DNA of 64,000 nucleotides from CAIKMD01 sp963702925 (GTDB lineage Bacteria > Pseudomonadota > Alphaproteobacteria > ATCC43930 > CGMCC-115725), in assembly GCA_963702925.1 (NCBI GenBank), contig OY969771.1, positions 3,782,001 through 3,846,000 of the forward strand. The letters run 5' to 3'. A model generated the notes under the pieces. That model saw only the letters and a program-made list of their open reading frames with translations, made no database searches and had not been told where the DNA came from. The translations under genes and the position numbers were made by a program. Below are positions 7,167 through 15,952 of this stretch, piece by piece (positions within the stretch are counted from its first letter, which is position 1; every line of letters starts with the position of its first letter).

Positions 7167-7859
7167 GTGACGAAATATCTCCTGGTCAGCTTCAAGACTT
7201 GCCCTTGGGTGCAGCGCGCGGCGATCGTGCTGCGCGAGAAGAACGTGCCCTTCGAGTTCCGCCATATCGAGCCCGATAACCGGCCCGACTGGTTCCTCGC
7301 CATCTCGCCGCACAAGAAAGTGCCGGTGCTGCGCATCGACGACACGGTCTCCTTGTTCGAATCCAACGCGATTTGCGAATATCTCGACGAGACCATTGCG
7401 CCGCGGCTTCATCCCGAAGATCCGATCCTGCGCGCCGTCAACCGCGCCTGGACCGATTTCATCCCGACCTTCGCCGATGCCGTCACCGCGACCGGCTATG
7501 CCCCGGACGAAGAGGCGTACAAGAAAGCCGCCGCCAAGATTCCGCTGGTGATGGAGCGCCTCGAAAAAGCGCTCGCGACGCAGAATGCCGGCCCGTTCTT
7601 CAACGGCGCCAAATATTCGCTGGTCGATGCCGGCTATGCGCCTTTCCTGCAGCGTTATCTTTTCCTCGACCGGGTCAAAAAGCTCGGCGAGCTCGAGAAA
7701 TTCCCGCGCTTGAAAGCCTGGACCGAGGTGCTGATGGCGCGTTCCTCGACCCATTCCTTCCCGCCGGCCGAGTTCGAGGCGATGTATCGCGAAAACCTGC
7801 AACGCCGCAAAATGTGGGTGTCGCAATTCATCGCCGCTGCGCAGGCGGCGGCGGAATAG
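7167..7859 (+). CDS. Glutathione S-transferase family protein
   Basis: A 230-residue protein starting at the GTG at 7167, chosen because GGAGGT lies 6 bases upstream. The N-terminal thioredoxin-fold half begins KYLLVSFKTCPWVQRAAIVL with a Cys-Pro in the active-site position, followed by the glutathione-binding SPHKKVPVL and LFESNAICEYLDE. The C-terminal helical half (residues about 95-225) contains SLVDAGYAPFL, the usual N-capping region. GSTs conjugate or reduce using glutathione; the substrate is unknown. A strong terminator follows. Confidence 0.9.
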   Translation: MTKYLLVSFKTCPWVQRAAIVLREKNVPFEFRHIEPDNRPDWFLAISPHKKVPVLRIDDTVSLFESNAICEYLDETIAPRLHPEDPILRAVNRAWTDFIPTFADAVTATGYAPDEEAYKKAAAKIPLVMERLEKALATQNAGPFFNGAKYSLVDAGYAPFLQRYLFLDRVKKLGELEKFPRLKAWTEVLMARSSTHSFPPAEFEAMYRENLQRRKMWVSQFIAAAQAAAE

Positions 7860-7885
7860 CGCGCGCTCTTCGGTTTCCGAAACAA

Positions 7886-7912
7886 AGGCCGCCTTCGGGC
7901 GGTCTTTTTTTT
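7886..7912 (+). terminator. Rho-independent terminator after the GST gene
   Basis: Stem AGGCCGCC/GGCGGTCT (one G-U pair) with a TTCG tetraloop, followed by eight T residues, 27 bases after the GST stop codon. Confidence 0.9.
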
Positions 7913-8004
7913 GTCACCGCCTCGTCACCGCGCGCGGCGGAACCCGAGCGCTGCCGCGGCGTTGCACCCGGATCAGCCGCGCCGCATCCCGACAGGAGCA
8001 TGCC

Positions 8005-8361
8005 ATGAAAATGACGTCCACGCTCGTGAAGCGCACCTTGGACCAGCTCGAGCAGCAGACCGATTTCGCCGACGCTCAGGTGGTTCCCGCCGACAATCCC
8101 GCGATCCCGCAGCTCAACGAGCTGTTCGGCGACCACACCTTCTTTCTCGACAATGGCGGGCTGCACATCGTCGAGCCGGCGGAAGCGACCCCGACCGGAA
8201 CGCAGATGGGCAAGGTGGTGAAGCTCGCAAGCTGGCGCGACGCCAAGCGCAGCGCGCTCGCGCCGCATAAGCCGCAGCCGACCGATGTGCTGGTCGTGCT
8301 CGGTTCGGGCGGTGCCGCTGAAGAAGAGGACGACGCGGAAGATCCCGACGGTGTTGCCTGA
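8005..8361 (+). CDS. Small acidic-tailed protein, unknown
   Basis: A protein of 118 residues; an SD-like CAGGAG precedes the ATG. The middle (ELFGDHTFFLDNGGLHIVE, residues about 40-58) looks like a short beta-rich unit, and the C-terminus is an acidic tail AAEEEDDAEDPDGV. I do not recognise the family. It converges with the phasin gene with a 12-bp gap. Confidence 0.6.
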   Translation: MKMTSTLVKRTLDQLEQQTDFADAQVVPADNPAIPQLNELFGDHTFFLDNGGLHIVEPAEATPTGTQMGKVVKLASWRDAKRSALAPHKPQPTDVLVVLGSGGAAEEEDDAEDPDGVA

Positions 8362-8373
8362 CGAAAGAAGACC

Positions 8374-8859
8374 CTAGCGCGCCTGCCACGCCGCTTCGCT
8401 GCGCGACGCGGCGCTTTCCTCCTCGGCGGCATTGGCCGGGGCGGGCTCGGTCTTGCGCACGAGCCAGACGTTTTGCGCGGTGGCGAAATCCCCGGTGGCT
8501 TCCGCGGCCTGTCTTCCGGCGCGGGTCGCGCATTGCGTGACGACCTGGCTGTGCGCAAGCAGGGCCTGCACCTCGCGGTCGAGGCGCTTCAAGCTGGTTT
8601 CGACCCAATCGGCGTGGATCGCGGCCGCCTCGCCGAGATCGCGGCAGCAGGCGAGCTTGGCGAGGGTGTTCAGCGCCGCGCCGGCATTCTCGCCGCTGCG
8701 CTCGATCCAGCCGATCACCCCGGGCTCGCCGGTGCGAAACAGCTCGGCCTGGAACTCCAGCAAACGCTCGAAAGGCGTCACGAAGCCGGCCGCTTCATCG
8801 CTGCCGCCTGACGGCGCCGCTTGCGCCAAATGCTTTACTTTCTGGGCTTTGAGAGCCAT
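8374..8859 (-). CDS. Phasin-like protein
   Basis: A 161-residue protein from the ATG at 8859, preceded by a strong SD (GAGGAGG) 7-8 bases upstream. It is amphipathic and helical with EFQAELFRTGEPGVIGWIERSGENAGAALNTLAKLA and regularly spaced hydrophobics to about residue 130, then a low-complexity Ala/Glu tail. This resembles phasin_2 proteins that coat polyhydroxyalkanoate granules. No PHA synthase is in the window, so the granule role rests on the family resemblance. Confidence 0.65.
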   Translation of the reverse strand: MALKAQKVKHLAQAAPSGGSDEAAGFVTPFERLLEFQAELFRTGEPGVIGWIERSGENAGAALNTLAKLACCRDLGEAAAIHADWVETSLKRLDREVQALLAHSQVVTQCATRAGRQAAEATGDFATAQNVWLVRKTEPAPANAAEEESAASRSEAAWQAR

Positions 8860-9172
8860 GACCTGTCCTCCTCTGGGATGCCGCAGCGGGGCGTAACCGC
8901 CCTCGGGATTGCGCGACACAACGAGCGGAAACGCCGTGCCGGATACCCGGGATAACCCGTGTCATTCATTAATGTTACTGAACGCGTCGTGGGGGCTTGG
9001 AGGCATGCCCGCTTAACGGCGCCAAGGGAAACGATACGCTTCGCCTCCGCACGATGCAAGCGAGTGACAGGCAGTTTCCTCGCGCCTCACGCGAACGTCA
9101 CCACCGCGGCGCGCTTCGGCTATAATCGCGCGAGCCCGGGATAGATAAGGGCGCAAAAGAGGGGGGAGAACG

Positions 9173-10141
9173 ATGGGAGCAGCAGGATTCTGGCGCGTGC
9201 TGATCGTGGGCGCGGCGCTTCTCGCCGGTGGGCACAGCGCCTCGGCCGCCGATCCGCTGCGCGTCGGCAAGGCGGTGGCCGGGCCGTTCGATTTCGTGCC
9301 GCTCGATGTCGGCATGGCGCAGGGCATCTTCGCGCGCCACGGGCTCGAGATCGCCGAGGTCGATTTCGACGGCAGCGCCAAGCTGCAGCAAGGTCTCGGC
9401 GCCGACGCGATCGATATCGGTTTGGGCTCGGGGCCCGAGCTCGCTTTCGTCGCCAAGGGCAATCGCGATCTCGCGGTCGCGGCTTTCGCGGGCAAACCCG
9501 ACAGCCAGGTGCTCAGCGTTGCCAAGGACGGCGCGGTGCGGGCGCTCGGCGATTTGAAAGGCAAGAAGATCGGCGTCTCGACCGTGGGCTCGCTCACCGA
9601 TTGGCTGGTGCGCGAGCTGGCGCGGCAACAAGGCTGGGGCCCCGACGGCATCGGCATCGTGGCGCTCGGCTCGGAAGCGGCGCGCATCGCCGCGTTGCGC
9701 ACCGGTTCCACCGACGGCATGGTCACCGATGTCGCCACCGCCATCCGCCTCGACCGCGAAGGCGTCACGCGCACGATCGTGCATTTCGGCACGGTCGCGC
9801 CCGATTTCATCATTCACGCGATCTTCGCCACCAACAAGCTGATCGCCGAGCGCCCCGATCAGCTGCGCCGTTTTCTCGCCGGCTGGTTCGACACCATCGC
9901 CTGGATGCGCCAGCACAAGGAAGAAACCGTGGCGATCGCGGCGCCCGCGATGCACCAGACTCCCGAGATCGTCGCGATCAATTACGATCAGGTGATGCCG
10001 AGTTTTTCCGACACGGGGAAATTCGATGGGAAGGCGCTCGCCGTGCTCGGCCGCTCTTTCGTCGAGATGAACATGCTGCCGGCGGCGCCGGATATGAGCA
10101 AGCTCTACAGCGAGAAATTCCTGCCCGGCGCCGCGAAATAG
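9173..10141 (+). CDS. ABC transporter periplasmic substrate-binding protein (NMT1/TauA type)
   Basis: A 322-residue protein; SD GGGGGGAG precedes the ATG. The Sec signal peptide is FWRVLIVGAALLAGGHSASAA (cleavage near residue 24). The body has the NMT1/SsuA layout: VPLDVGMAQGIFARHGLEI, IGLGSGPELAFVAKG, LKGKKIGVSTVGSLTDWL, and PDQLRRFLAGWFDTIAWM. Members bind sulfonates, nitrate, thiamine-precursor-like or aromatic ligands. It is a clear paralog of the protein at 46800-47774 (same KxIGVST.GSLT.WL.RELAR..GWGPDG block). No permease or ATPase is adjacent. Confidence 0.88.
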   Translation: MGAAGFWRVLIVGAALLAGGHSASAADPLRVGKAVAGPFDFVPLDVGMAQGIFARHGLEIAEVDFDGSAKLQQGLGADAIDIGLGSGPELAFVAKGNRDLAVAAFAGKPDSQVLSVAKDGAVRALGDLKGKKIGVSTVGSLTDWLVRELARQQGWGPDGIGIVALGSEAARIAALRTGSTDGMVTDVATAIRLDREGVTRTIVHFGTVAPDFIIHAIFATNKLIAERPDQLRRFLAGWFDTIAWMRQHKEETVAIAAPAMHQTPEIVAINYDQVMPSFSDTGKFDGKALAVLGRSFVEMNMLPAAPDMSKLYSEKFLPGAAK

Positions 10142-10159
10142 CGGCTGCCTGGCGCCGGT

Positions 10160-10618
10160 TTAGGACGGCAGGCGGATGAAGACGAAGGCGAGCATGTTGA
10201 CGTGCTCGCCATCGGCGGCGAGGGGAAACGCAACCCGCTCGTAAGGCACATGGTCGCGGCCCTTGGTCGCGACCGAGCCGTGCCGGTATTGCGGCTGCTT
10301 GGTCGCGATGATCTCGTTATAGCCGCGGATGATCGACGCGCCTTCGTCGCCGGTCAGCACATCGTCGACGAAGCTCCCGGTTTCGTCGCTGCCTTGGATC
10401 GCGACCACTTCGGTGCCGACGAGGCGGATACGGAAACGCGGCTCAGCTTTTTCTTGCGGGATCACGTCGATCAGCATCAGATAAGGAAGCAGGTCGACAA
10501 TCTCTGCCGGGTCGATATGCTGCCGTCCCGGCAGCTTGCTGGGCGGCGCTTTTCCTGCGAGGTAAGCGGCGAACCGGCGAAAGCGCGGATGGCTCTCGGC
10601 CGGCGAGGTGCTGTTCAT
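10160..10618 (-). CDS. PAS-like domain protein (PAS_5 type)
   Basis: A single-domain protein of 152 residues. The segments LLPYLMLIDVIPQEKAEPRFRIRLVGTEVV and YERVAFPLAADGEHVNMLAFVFIRL match the PAS_5 (DUF1488-unrelated) pattern common in alphaproteobacteria, where a PAS-like fold starts after 'lP..dPaeI..lLP.l.l'. No output domain is attached. The ligand and partner are unknown; such proteins are often regulated with stress or cell-cycle genes. It converges with the substrate-binding gene. Confidence 0.72.
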   Translation of the reverse strand: MNSTSPAESHPRFRRFAAYLAGKAPPSKLPGRQHIDPAEIVDLLPYLMLIDVIPQEKAEPRFRIRLVGTEVVAIQGSDETGSFVDDVLTGDEGASIIRGYNEIIATKQPQYRHGSVATKGRDHVPYERVAFPLAADGEHVNMLAFVFIRLPS

Positions 10619-10734
10619 CGGCGCAACTTAGCCGGTATGGGCAAGGGCGGCAAAGAGCCAAAAGGGCTCGGCATCGGGCAACCGCGTCGCCAATGGCGCG
10701 TTACTGCCCAGGGGAAGGATAAGAAGAGGTGAAC

Positions 10735-11040
10735 ATGAGCACTCGTCGCGTCTTTTTGTGGGTTGCGCTCGCGATCGGCCTGGGCGGCTGCAGCACGGGA
10801 ACCCAGACTCTCGTCGACGCCAAGGGCACGCAAGTGGTTTGCGCCAGCCCGGCCGGGGTGCTTGCCGGCACGCGCCTCGCCTGCGTTTCACAATGCGTGC
10901 TGCACGGCTTCAAGGATCCGTCTCAGCAGGTGAATACGAGCGACCCGGCGCTGATCGCCTTCGCCCAGGTTCAAACTTTCAAGGACGAATATGAGAACCT
11001 GGTGCCGGAGCAGTGTCGGCCGTGGATCACGCCGCCCTGA
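10735..11040 (+). CDS. Small lipoprotein, unknown
   Basis: A 101-residue protein starting at the ATG at 10735 with GAAGAGG 5 bases upstream (a GTG two codons earlier is less well placed). Signal sequence RVFLWVALAIGLGGC has a lipobox LGGC, so Cys at about residue 17 should be lipidated. Four further Cys residues in the mature part (VVCAS, LACVSQC, EQCRP) could form disulfides. No family recognised. Confidence 0.65.
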   Translation: MSTRRVFLWVALAIGLGGCSTGTQTLVDAKGTQVVCASPAGVLAGTRLACVSQCVLHGFKDPSQQVNTSDPALIAFAQVQTFKDEYENLVPEQCRPWITPP

Positions 11041-11106
11041 GCGGGCTGCCTCGACGGATGCGCCAACGCGCCGTCAAGGCGCGGCGTTCGGCGCACCGTT
11101 TGACGC

Positions 11107-12225
11107 TTACGCCACAGCCAGGAAATGGATCAGCCCAAGGCTGATCGCTCCCAGCACGACGAGCGACAGCGTGACCGCTGCCGAAACCCGCAGGCCGGCC
11201 CGCGCGACCACCCTTATGTCCACGCCCAAGCCGAGCGCTGCCATGGAAATCGTCGTCAGCAGATTGGCGAGGGAGACGGTCGGCGCCAGCAACGCCGTCG
11301 GAATAAGGCCCAACGAACGCAGTGCCGCCACCAGCAGGAAGGCGACGATAAACCAGGGCACGAGCTCGTGCAGCGCCGGCCTGCTGGGTTTCGGGCGATC
11401 GCCTGCCGTGACATGCGGCGCGGCTTCGTCGGTTTCGTCGCGCAGCCGGCGGGTGATCAGCGAAAGCCCCAGCACCACCGGGCCCAGCATCAGCACCCGC
11501 ACCAGCTTCACCATCGTGCCGACCTGATTGGACAGCGCGCCGATCGGCAAGGTTGCCGCCAACACCTGCGGCACGGCATAGACGGTCAGGCCGGCGAGAA
11601 CGCCATATTGCGTCAGCGACAGGCCGAGCAACGGCACCAGCAAGGGCAGTCCCAGCACCACCGCCACGCCCAATATGGCGGTGAACGCGATCGACGAGGC
11701 GATCTCGTCCGCATCCGCGCCGATCACCGGCGCAACCGCGACGATGGCAGAGTTGCCGCAGATCGAGTTGCCGCAGGCGACCAGAATCGCCATGCGCTGC
11801 TTCAAGCCCAGGGCGCGCGAGATGCCATAGCTGACGGCGAGGGCCACGGCGACGATCGCGGCGATGCCGACCAGCATCGGCACGCCGATCGCGAGGACCG
11901 TGCGCACGCTGACCGACGCGCCGAGCAGCATCACGGCGATCTCAAGCAGCAGCTTGGCGGAGAATTGGATTCCCGGAAACCACAAAGCGCCGGGGTGCCA
12001 CAGGCTGCGTACCGCGACGCCGATCAGGATCGCCAGCACCAGCGCTTCGATATAGGCCTGCCCGACGAGGCGTTGCTCGGCGATCTGCAAAAGAGCGGCG
12101 AGCAGAGTCACGCCGATGCAAAGCAGCACGCCCGGAAGAAGACGAGAGAGCGCGTTTTTCAACGCCAAGCGGCGCACCGGCGCAAGCGTTCGCGGCTTTC
12201 GGCGGGTAAAGGCGCGTTCATCCAT
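11107..12225 (-). CDS. yeiH: YeiH-family putative sulfate exporter
   Basis: A 372-residue protein from the ATG at 12225. It has ten to eleven membrane helices and the family hallmark block LKQRMAILVACGNSICGNSAIVAVAPVIGAD (positions about 145-176) followed by SIAFTAILGVAVVLGLPLL, diagnostic of the YeiH/UPF0324 family. Members are annotated as putative sulfate exporters, although transport has rarely been tested. It stands alone; a LysR regulator, often beside yeiH, is absent here. Confidence 0.85.
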   Translation of the reverse strand: MDERAFTRRKPRTLAPVRRLALKNALSRLLPGVLLCIGVTLLAALLQIAEQRLVGQAYIEALVLAILIGVAVRSLWHPGALWFPGIQFSAKLLLEIAVMLLGASVSVRTVLAIGVPMLVGIAAIVAVALAVSYGISRALGLKQRMAILVACGNSICGNSAIVAVAPVIGADADEIASSIAFTAILGVAVVLGLPLLVPLLGLSLTQYGVLAGLTVYAVPQVLAATLPIGALSNQVGTMVKLVRVLMLGPVVLGLSLITRRLRDETDEAAPHVTAGDRPKPSRPALHELVPWFIVAFLLVAALRSLGLIPTALLAPTVSLANLLTTISMAALGLGVDIRVVARAGLRVSAAVTLSLVVLGAISLGLIHFLAVA

Positions 12226-12304
12226 GCAACTTAGCGGGCGCGGAGAAGCACCGCAAAGCGCCAAAACAGCGCGGCGCCGCGCACCAAGCCATAATCTCCA
12301 ATCG

Positions 12305-12400
12305 TCCTTGCCGCGTTCTTCGACAAGCTCAGGAGCGGGAGCGAGATGCCCCCCACCCTAACCCTCCCCCTCGAGGGGGGAGGGAATGGGAGGGGGTGAA
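12305..12400. repeat. Dispersed palindromic repeat, copy 3
   Basis: The C-rich/G-rich palindrome CCCTCCCCCTCGAGGGGGGAGGG is centred near 12372 between CCCCCCACCCTAA and GGGAGGGGGTG. Its left flank (TTCTTCGACAAGCTCAGGAGCGGGAGCGAG, 12316-12345) is also found in diverged form beside copy 2 (6645-6674), so the unit is a mosaic of two modules. Confidence 0.7.
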
Positions 12401-12434
12401 TTCATCGTCGATGTTTCGGCTCAATACGTCCGCG

Positions 12435-12605
12435 CTACGGCGCCGTCAGCGGCGAGATCACCAAGGTCGCGCTATGGCCAAAGCGCGGCGCCGCCATGTT
12501 GCCGCCGGCGATGAACACTTTGTGCGCCGAGGTGCAGCCGGAAAGCGCCGTAAGGCTCAAGCACAAAGCGAGCAAGCGTCCGGATGGTGATCGCGCGATC
12601 ATCAT
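12435..12605 (-). CDS. Very small kelch-like lipoprotein, possibly truncated
   Basis: A 56-residue protein. MMIARSPSGRLLALCLSLTALSGC is a textbook lipoprotein signal with lipobox LSGC (Cys 24), followed by VFIAGGNMAAPRFGHSATLV, which resembles one kelch repeat (GG...PR..HSATL). The frame stops shortly afterwards, whereas kelch proteins need several repeats, so this is a genuine micro-lipoprotein or the N-terminal stump of a longer gene. An SD is not obvious. Confidence 0.5.
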   Translation of the reverse strand: MMIARSPSGRLLALCLSLTALSGCTSAHKVFIAGGNMAAPRFGHSATLVISPLTAP

Positions 12606-12822
12606 GAACCCCGCTTCGCGGCGCCAAAAAGATGCGTGCGCGGCGAGGCTATGAGCGCGTGCTCACACTCGTCCAGTGACCATTTCGGCCGGTGGTAATG
12701 AAGGGGTTAGGGACAGGGGGAATGGGTTAGGGAGCGAAAGCACTGTGACGGCACTGATTAGCTTCGTGAACTGACGCCTTGACGCTTATCGGAATCGCGA
12801 AAGGGTAACGAGATCGTTCAGC

Positions 12823-14598
12823 TCAAGTTTTGGCAAACGCTGTGATATCGCGAATGAGCTGCCGCATTTCTTCGGGGATATCTTCCTGCCTCATTGCGTC
12901 TATTATGGCGGTCGGAGTCACGCTAACGCCATATTGCTGTTGAAGGTACTGATTGAGGACGCTCAAGGCCTCTTTTCCAGGGATAACTTCCAATCGCGAA
13001 ATGGCATCCTTCCAACAGTTCTCAAACTCATTCAGAGCAGCTTCGTTCACTGTCGCTTCGTGCAGATTGGGCGAATTGGTGCGCTCGAATCTCCTTCGAA
13101 AGGCGAGGTATTGCGCGGTGACGTAACTCCGCTTTTTCGCCGCGAAATCTTCAAGCAGTCTTGCTGCTTCGGGCCGGTACTTTAATTCAACACCCGTCCG
13201 CTTAATCCTATCGGCCAGTTTCCGTTCCGCAGCACGATCAATCGCCGAAGGCACCAATAGGAAGTTCTCGATCTCTTTGCGCCTATGAATGGCAACAAAA
13301 TTGCAGAACTCTCGGCAAGCTGCGGAAATTGACAGGCGTTCCAGGTCGGATCGATAGTCCTTATCAAGCACTGCGGCGGCCGATACCTCTGCGCCGAGCG
13401 TCGTCTCCATTCCAATTTTCAGACTGCGAATCCGGTCGGGAGCGAAGCCCTCGACTGGCACCACGGCGAATTCACTTCGGTTGCCGATGGCAGTGAATCC
13501 GAGCTTATTGGCAAACTTTCCGAGTATCTGGAAGTCCTTTCCCTCTACAAAAAACGCCCGCCGAGTTTTCGCGAGCTGGGTCAATATCGGGTTCAGATTT
13601 GAACCAAGAATCTTAAACACTTCCTCCAGCTGCGATGGATGTTCAATTCGGCGAGCAAAGCGCCGGTGCTTATTAATGAGCACTATATCGCCCAATTCGG
13701 CCTCAGTGATGATCTCGGTCGAGTGAGTAGCGATCAGTATGTCAGGGCCCAAATTTCTAAGGAGGCCAAGAAGCTGCCGCTGAAGCTCGGCGTGCAAATA
13801 AATATCCGGCTCATCGATCATGAACAGCGCAGCATCGCTCGATTGAATCAGGTGGGTGAGCATCTGACACCAAACTTGAAAGCCGAATCCCGCCCAAAAA
13901 ATCTCTCTCGGAATTCGATCTTCGGGGCAGAACATATGAAGCCGCGGCTTACCGTGAGAAATATCAATTTCCGGTCGCTGGATATCCATTCCAGGCCACG
14001 TTTGGCGCAGTGCGGACTGAAACGCATCGAATTTTTCCGGATAGTGATACCAAATGTTTCTAAAGTTGCGCGCGGCGCGATAATTGAACAGTGCTAGCCG
14101 CGCAGCTTCCTTTTCGAACAAGCCCTCGAAATGGTCCACGGGTCCCAGAATGGGAACGAATCCGATTGGGCAATTGAATTGGGATCGGAACGTTGTCGGA
14201 GTTGCGGTCTGTTTGCCGTGGGCGTCTGCAATGAGGTAGCAGGCATTCCGCTCTGGAAAATATAGGGTCAGTTGATTTTGGTTCGATAGCGTGAATGTAA
14301 CTGTAGCCGCCGCAGAATCATCGTAGTTGTAGAAGATGTTTTCTTCGGCTACTGAAACCGCGCTCAGATCAATGGCGTAACCGGGCACGTGACCGTGCGG
14401 ACCGCGAATCGCTTCGGCTTTCCGGCTGGTCGCTTTACGCATTGCAGCAGCTAGGATACGAAATGCCGTCAAAATCGTAGATTTGCCAGCATTGTTTGGG
14501 CCCACCAAAATATTGAAGTGCCGGAACGTAATAGTGAAATTGTCAAACGCTTTGAACCGACGAAATTCTGCACGAACAAACGGATGTATCTCGACCAT
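12823..14598 (-). CDS. OLD-type AAA/ABC ATPase with C-terminal TOPRIM nuclease domain
   Basis: A 591-residue protein. Walker A GPNNAGKST at 33-41, signature-like region before FMIDEPDIYLH (Walker B, 259-269), H-loop IATHSTEII (289-297), then a TOPRIM domain beginning FFVEGKDFQILG (Glu 352) with the acidic pair in LDKDYRSD (411-418). This is the architecture of overcoming-lysogenization-defect (OLD) nucleases, ATP-driven DNases found in phage defence. It is encoded alone, without a UvrD-like GajB gene, so a class 1 type OLD is most likely. The AT-rich composition differs from the bulk and it sits beside an IS5 element, both signs of transfer. Confidence 0.85.
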   Translation of the reverse strand: MVEIHPFVRAEFRRFKAFDNFTITFRHFNILVGPNNAGKSTILTAFRILAAAMRKATSRKAEAIRGPHGHVPGYAIDLSAVSVAEENIFYNYDDSAAATVTFTLSNQNQLTLYFPERNACYLIADAHGKQTATPTTFRSQFNCPIGFVPILGPVDHFEGLFEKEAARLALFNYRAARNFRNIWYHYPEKFDAFQSALRQTWPGMDIQRPEIDISHGKPRLHMFCPEDRIPREIFWAGFGFQVWCQMLTHLIQSSDAALFMIDEPDIYLHAELQRQLLGLLRNLGPDILIATHSTEIITEAELGDIVLINKHRRFARRIEHPSQLEEVFKILGSNLNPILTQLAKTRRAFFVEGKDFQILGKFANKLGFTAIGNRSEFAVVPVEGFAPDRIRSLKIGMETTLGAEVSAAAVLDKDYRSDLERLSISAACREFCNFVAIHRRKEIENFLLVPSAIDRAAERKLADRIKRTGVELKYRPEAARLLEDFAAKKRSYVTAQYLAFRRRFERTNSPNLHEATVNEAALNEFENCWKDAISRLEVIPGKEALSVLNQYLQQQYGVSVTPTAIIDAMRQEDIPEEMRQLIRDITAFAKT

Positions 14599-14633
14599 TG
14601 CGGAGGCTCTCAGCGATATGCGAACGACCCGGT

Positions 14634-15089
14634 TTAGGCATTAGTATCAGGTCTGGTCTGCCGGGATGTTAGCCAATCATATGCAAGCACGACGTATAGA
14701 AGATAAAGGGGTGTGGCGTCCTCCGCGGGCACAATCGTTGGAAACCAACCGATGAACGCCGCGAGTAACAAGCAGTAGATTACGTTGATTAAGAGCCATT
14801 TCTCTCGCATCACTGCAATAAGTGCCTCGGCGTTCCGTCGCTTGCTGTCCAAGGTGATTTCGAGAAGATGGACTGCAATCCATGCGGTGGATATGAGGAT
14901 CGCAACAAAAATAAGCTCGGCTGAGTTCACGGGGTTGACGATTTGAAAAGCAGCAACGGCAAGAAACAGGCCTGTCAGCACAGCGAGAACGAACCCTACG
15001 ATTTTGATTCCGAGTTGCAGCTGAACTTTTTCCCCGAAATGTTTGTGATCGTCTAAGAGCCGATCCAGGAAGTTAGGATTTAGGAGCAA
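14634..15089 (-). CDS. Membrane protein of the acquired segment, unknown
   Basis: A 151-residue protein beginning at the TTG at 15089 (MLLNPNFLDRLLDDHKHFGEKVQ). Four hydrophobic segments follow: VGFVLAVLTGLFLAVAAFQIV, LIFVAILISTAWIAVHLL, LLINVIYCLLLAAFIGWF and LYLLYVVLAYDWL. Before the IS arrived its start overlapped the stop of the upstream small membrane gene (TTGCTCCTAA), implying a coupled two-gene operon. Upstream expression signals are now replaced by the IS end. Function unknown; it lies directly downstream of the OLD gene's start, on the same strand. Confidence 0.65.
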   Translation of the reverse strand: MLLNPNFLDRLLDDHKHFGEKVQLQLGIKIVGFVLAVLTGLFLAVAAFQIVNPVNSAELIFVAILISTAWIAVHLLEITLDSKRRNAEALIAVMREKWLLINVIYCLLLAAFIGWFPTIVPAEDATPLYLLYVVLAYDWLTSRQTRPDTNA

Positions 15090-15924
15090 TGAGCTGGTCT
15101 GGTCAAGCGTCGGAGCATGATGCGGATCATGGCGAGACGCACGAAGGCCGCGGCGGTTCGCGCGTAGCGCTCGAAGTCGCGCGCGAGGCGGCGATTGTGG
15201 CTGATCCAGGCGAGGGTTCGTTCGACGATCCAGCGTTTGGGCAAGACGACGAAGCGGTGAAGTTCGTTTCGCTTGACGATCTCCAGCTTCCAGGTGCCGC
15301 TCTTGGCCAGAGCGTCGGCGGCTTTCGCGCCCTGGTAGCCGGCATCGGCGAAGATGCGCTCGATGAAGGGGAAGAGGCGGCGCGTGCGTTGATCGAGAAC
15401 GAGCCGCGCCCCGTCGCGGTCCTGCACGTTGGCTGGATGGACGACGACGTTCAGCAAGAGGCCGAGCGTATCGACGAGAATATGCCGTTTGCGGCCCGTG
15501 ACCTTCTTGCCCGCATCGAAGCCTTGCGGGTCGAGCGCGGAGCCCCCTTTTGAGCCGCCTTGGCGCTCTGGCTGTCGATGATTGCCGCCGAGGGGCTCGC
15601 TTCTCTGCCTTCGCGCTCGCGCGTCGCGACATAGAGTGCGTGATGGATCCGCTCCAGCGTGCCGTCCCACTCCCACAGCATGAAGTAGGCATGCGCCGTG
15701 CTCTTGGGCGGCAGATCCTTCGGCAAGGCCTGCCATTGGCAGCCGGTCGAGAGCACGTAGAAGATCGCATTCAAGACTTCGCGCACATTCACTTCGCGCC
15801 GCCGGCCGCCGCGCTTGGCCGGCGGGATCGCCGCCTCGACCAGCGCCCACTCGGCATCGCTCAGATCGCTTGGGTAACGCAAGCCGCGCCGATCGGCGGC
15901 GCGGCGGTGCTCAGGCTTCCACAT
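15080..15924 (-). CDS. IS5-family transposase, two frames joined by -1 frameshift
   Basis: The first frame (15451-15924) starts MWKPEHRRAADRRGLRYPSDLSDAEW and carries the N-terminal domain and first acidic region (AAIIDSQS). The second (ending 15080) supplies KVTGRKRHILVDTLGLLL, FADAGYQG and the C-terminal ERTLAWISHNRRLARDFER with the DDE Glu. They overlap at A-AAG-GGG (15544-15550, minus strand), a usual -1 slippery heptamer, as in IS427-group elements. The last codons (AHCS-stop) are host sequence: the stop used is the old stop of the interrupted membrane gene. Confidence 0.85.
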
Positions 15925-15952
15925 CGGGCACCCCTCGGCAAAAATTCGGGTG
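15090..15952. mobile_element. IS5-family insertion sequence (IS427-like group)
   Basis: A single transposase with a programmed frameshift fills about 860 bp, the usual size. CAATGA occurs at both borders (15087-15092 and 15950-15955), so the target duplication lies within it; terminal inverted repeats are short and imperfect by eye (TGG-x-C near each end), so ends are accurate to only a few bases. A hairpin (GGGCACCC/GGGTGCCC, about 15925-15954) lies just upstream of the transposase start. Confidence 0.75.

Noticed and set aside
11125..12234. Long plus-strand frame opposite the YeiH gene
   Set aside because: Low-complexity His/Gln/Arg-rich translation that is the antisense shadow of a GC-rich membrane protein gene.
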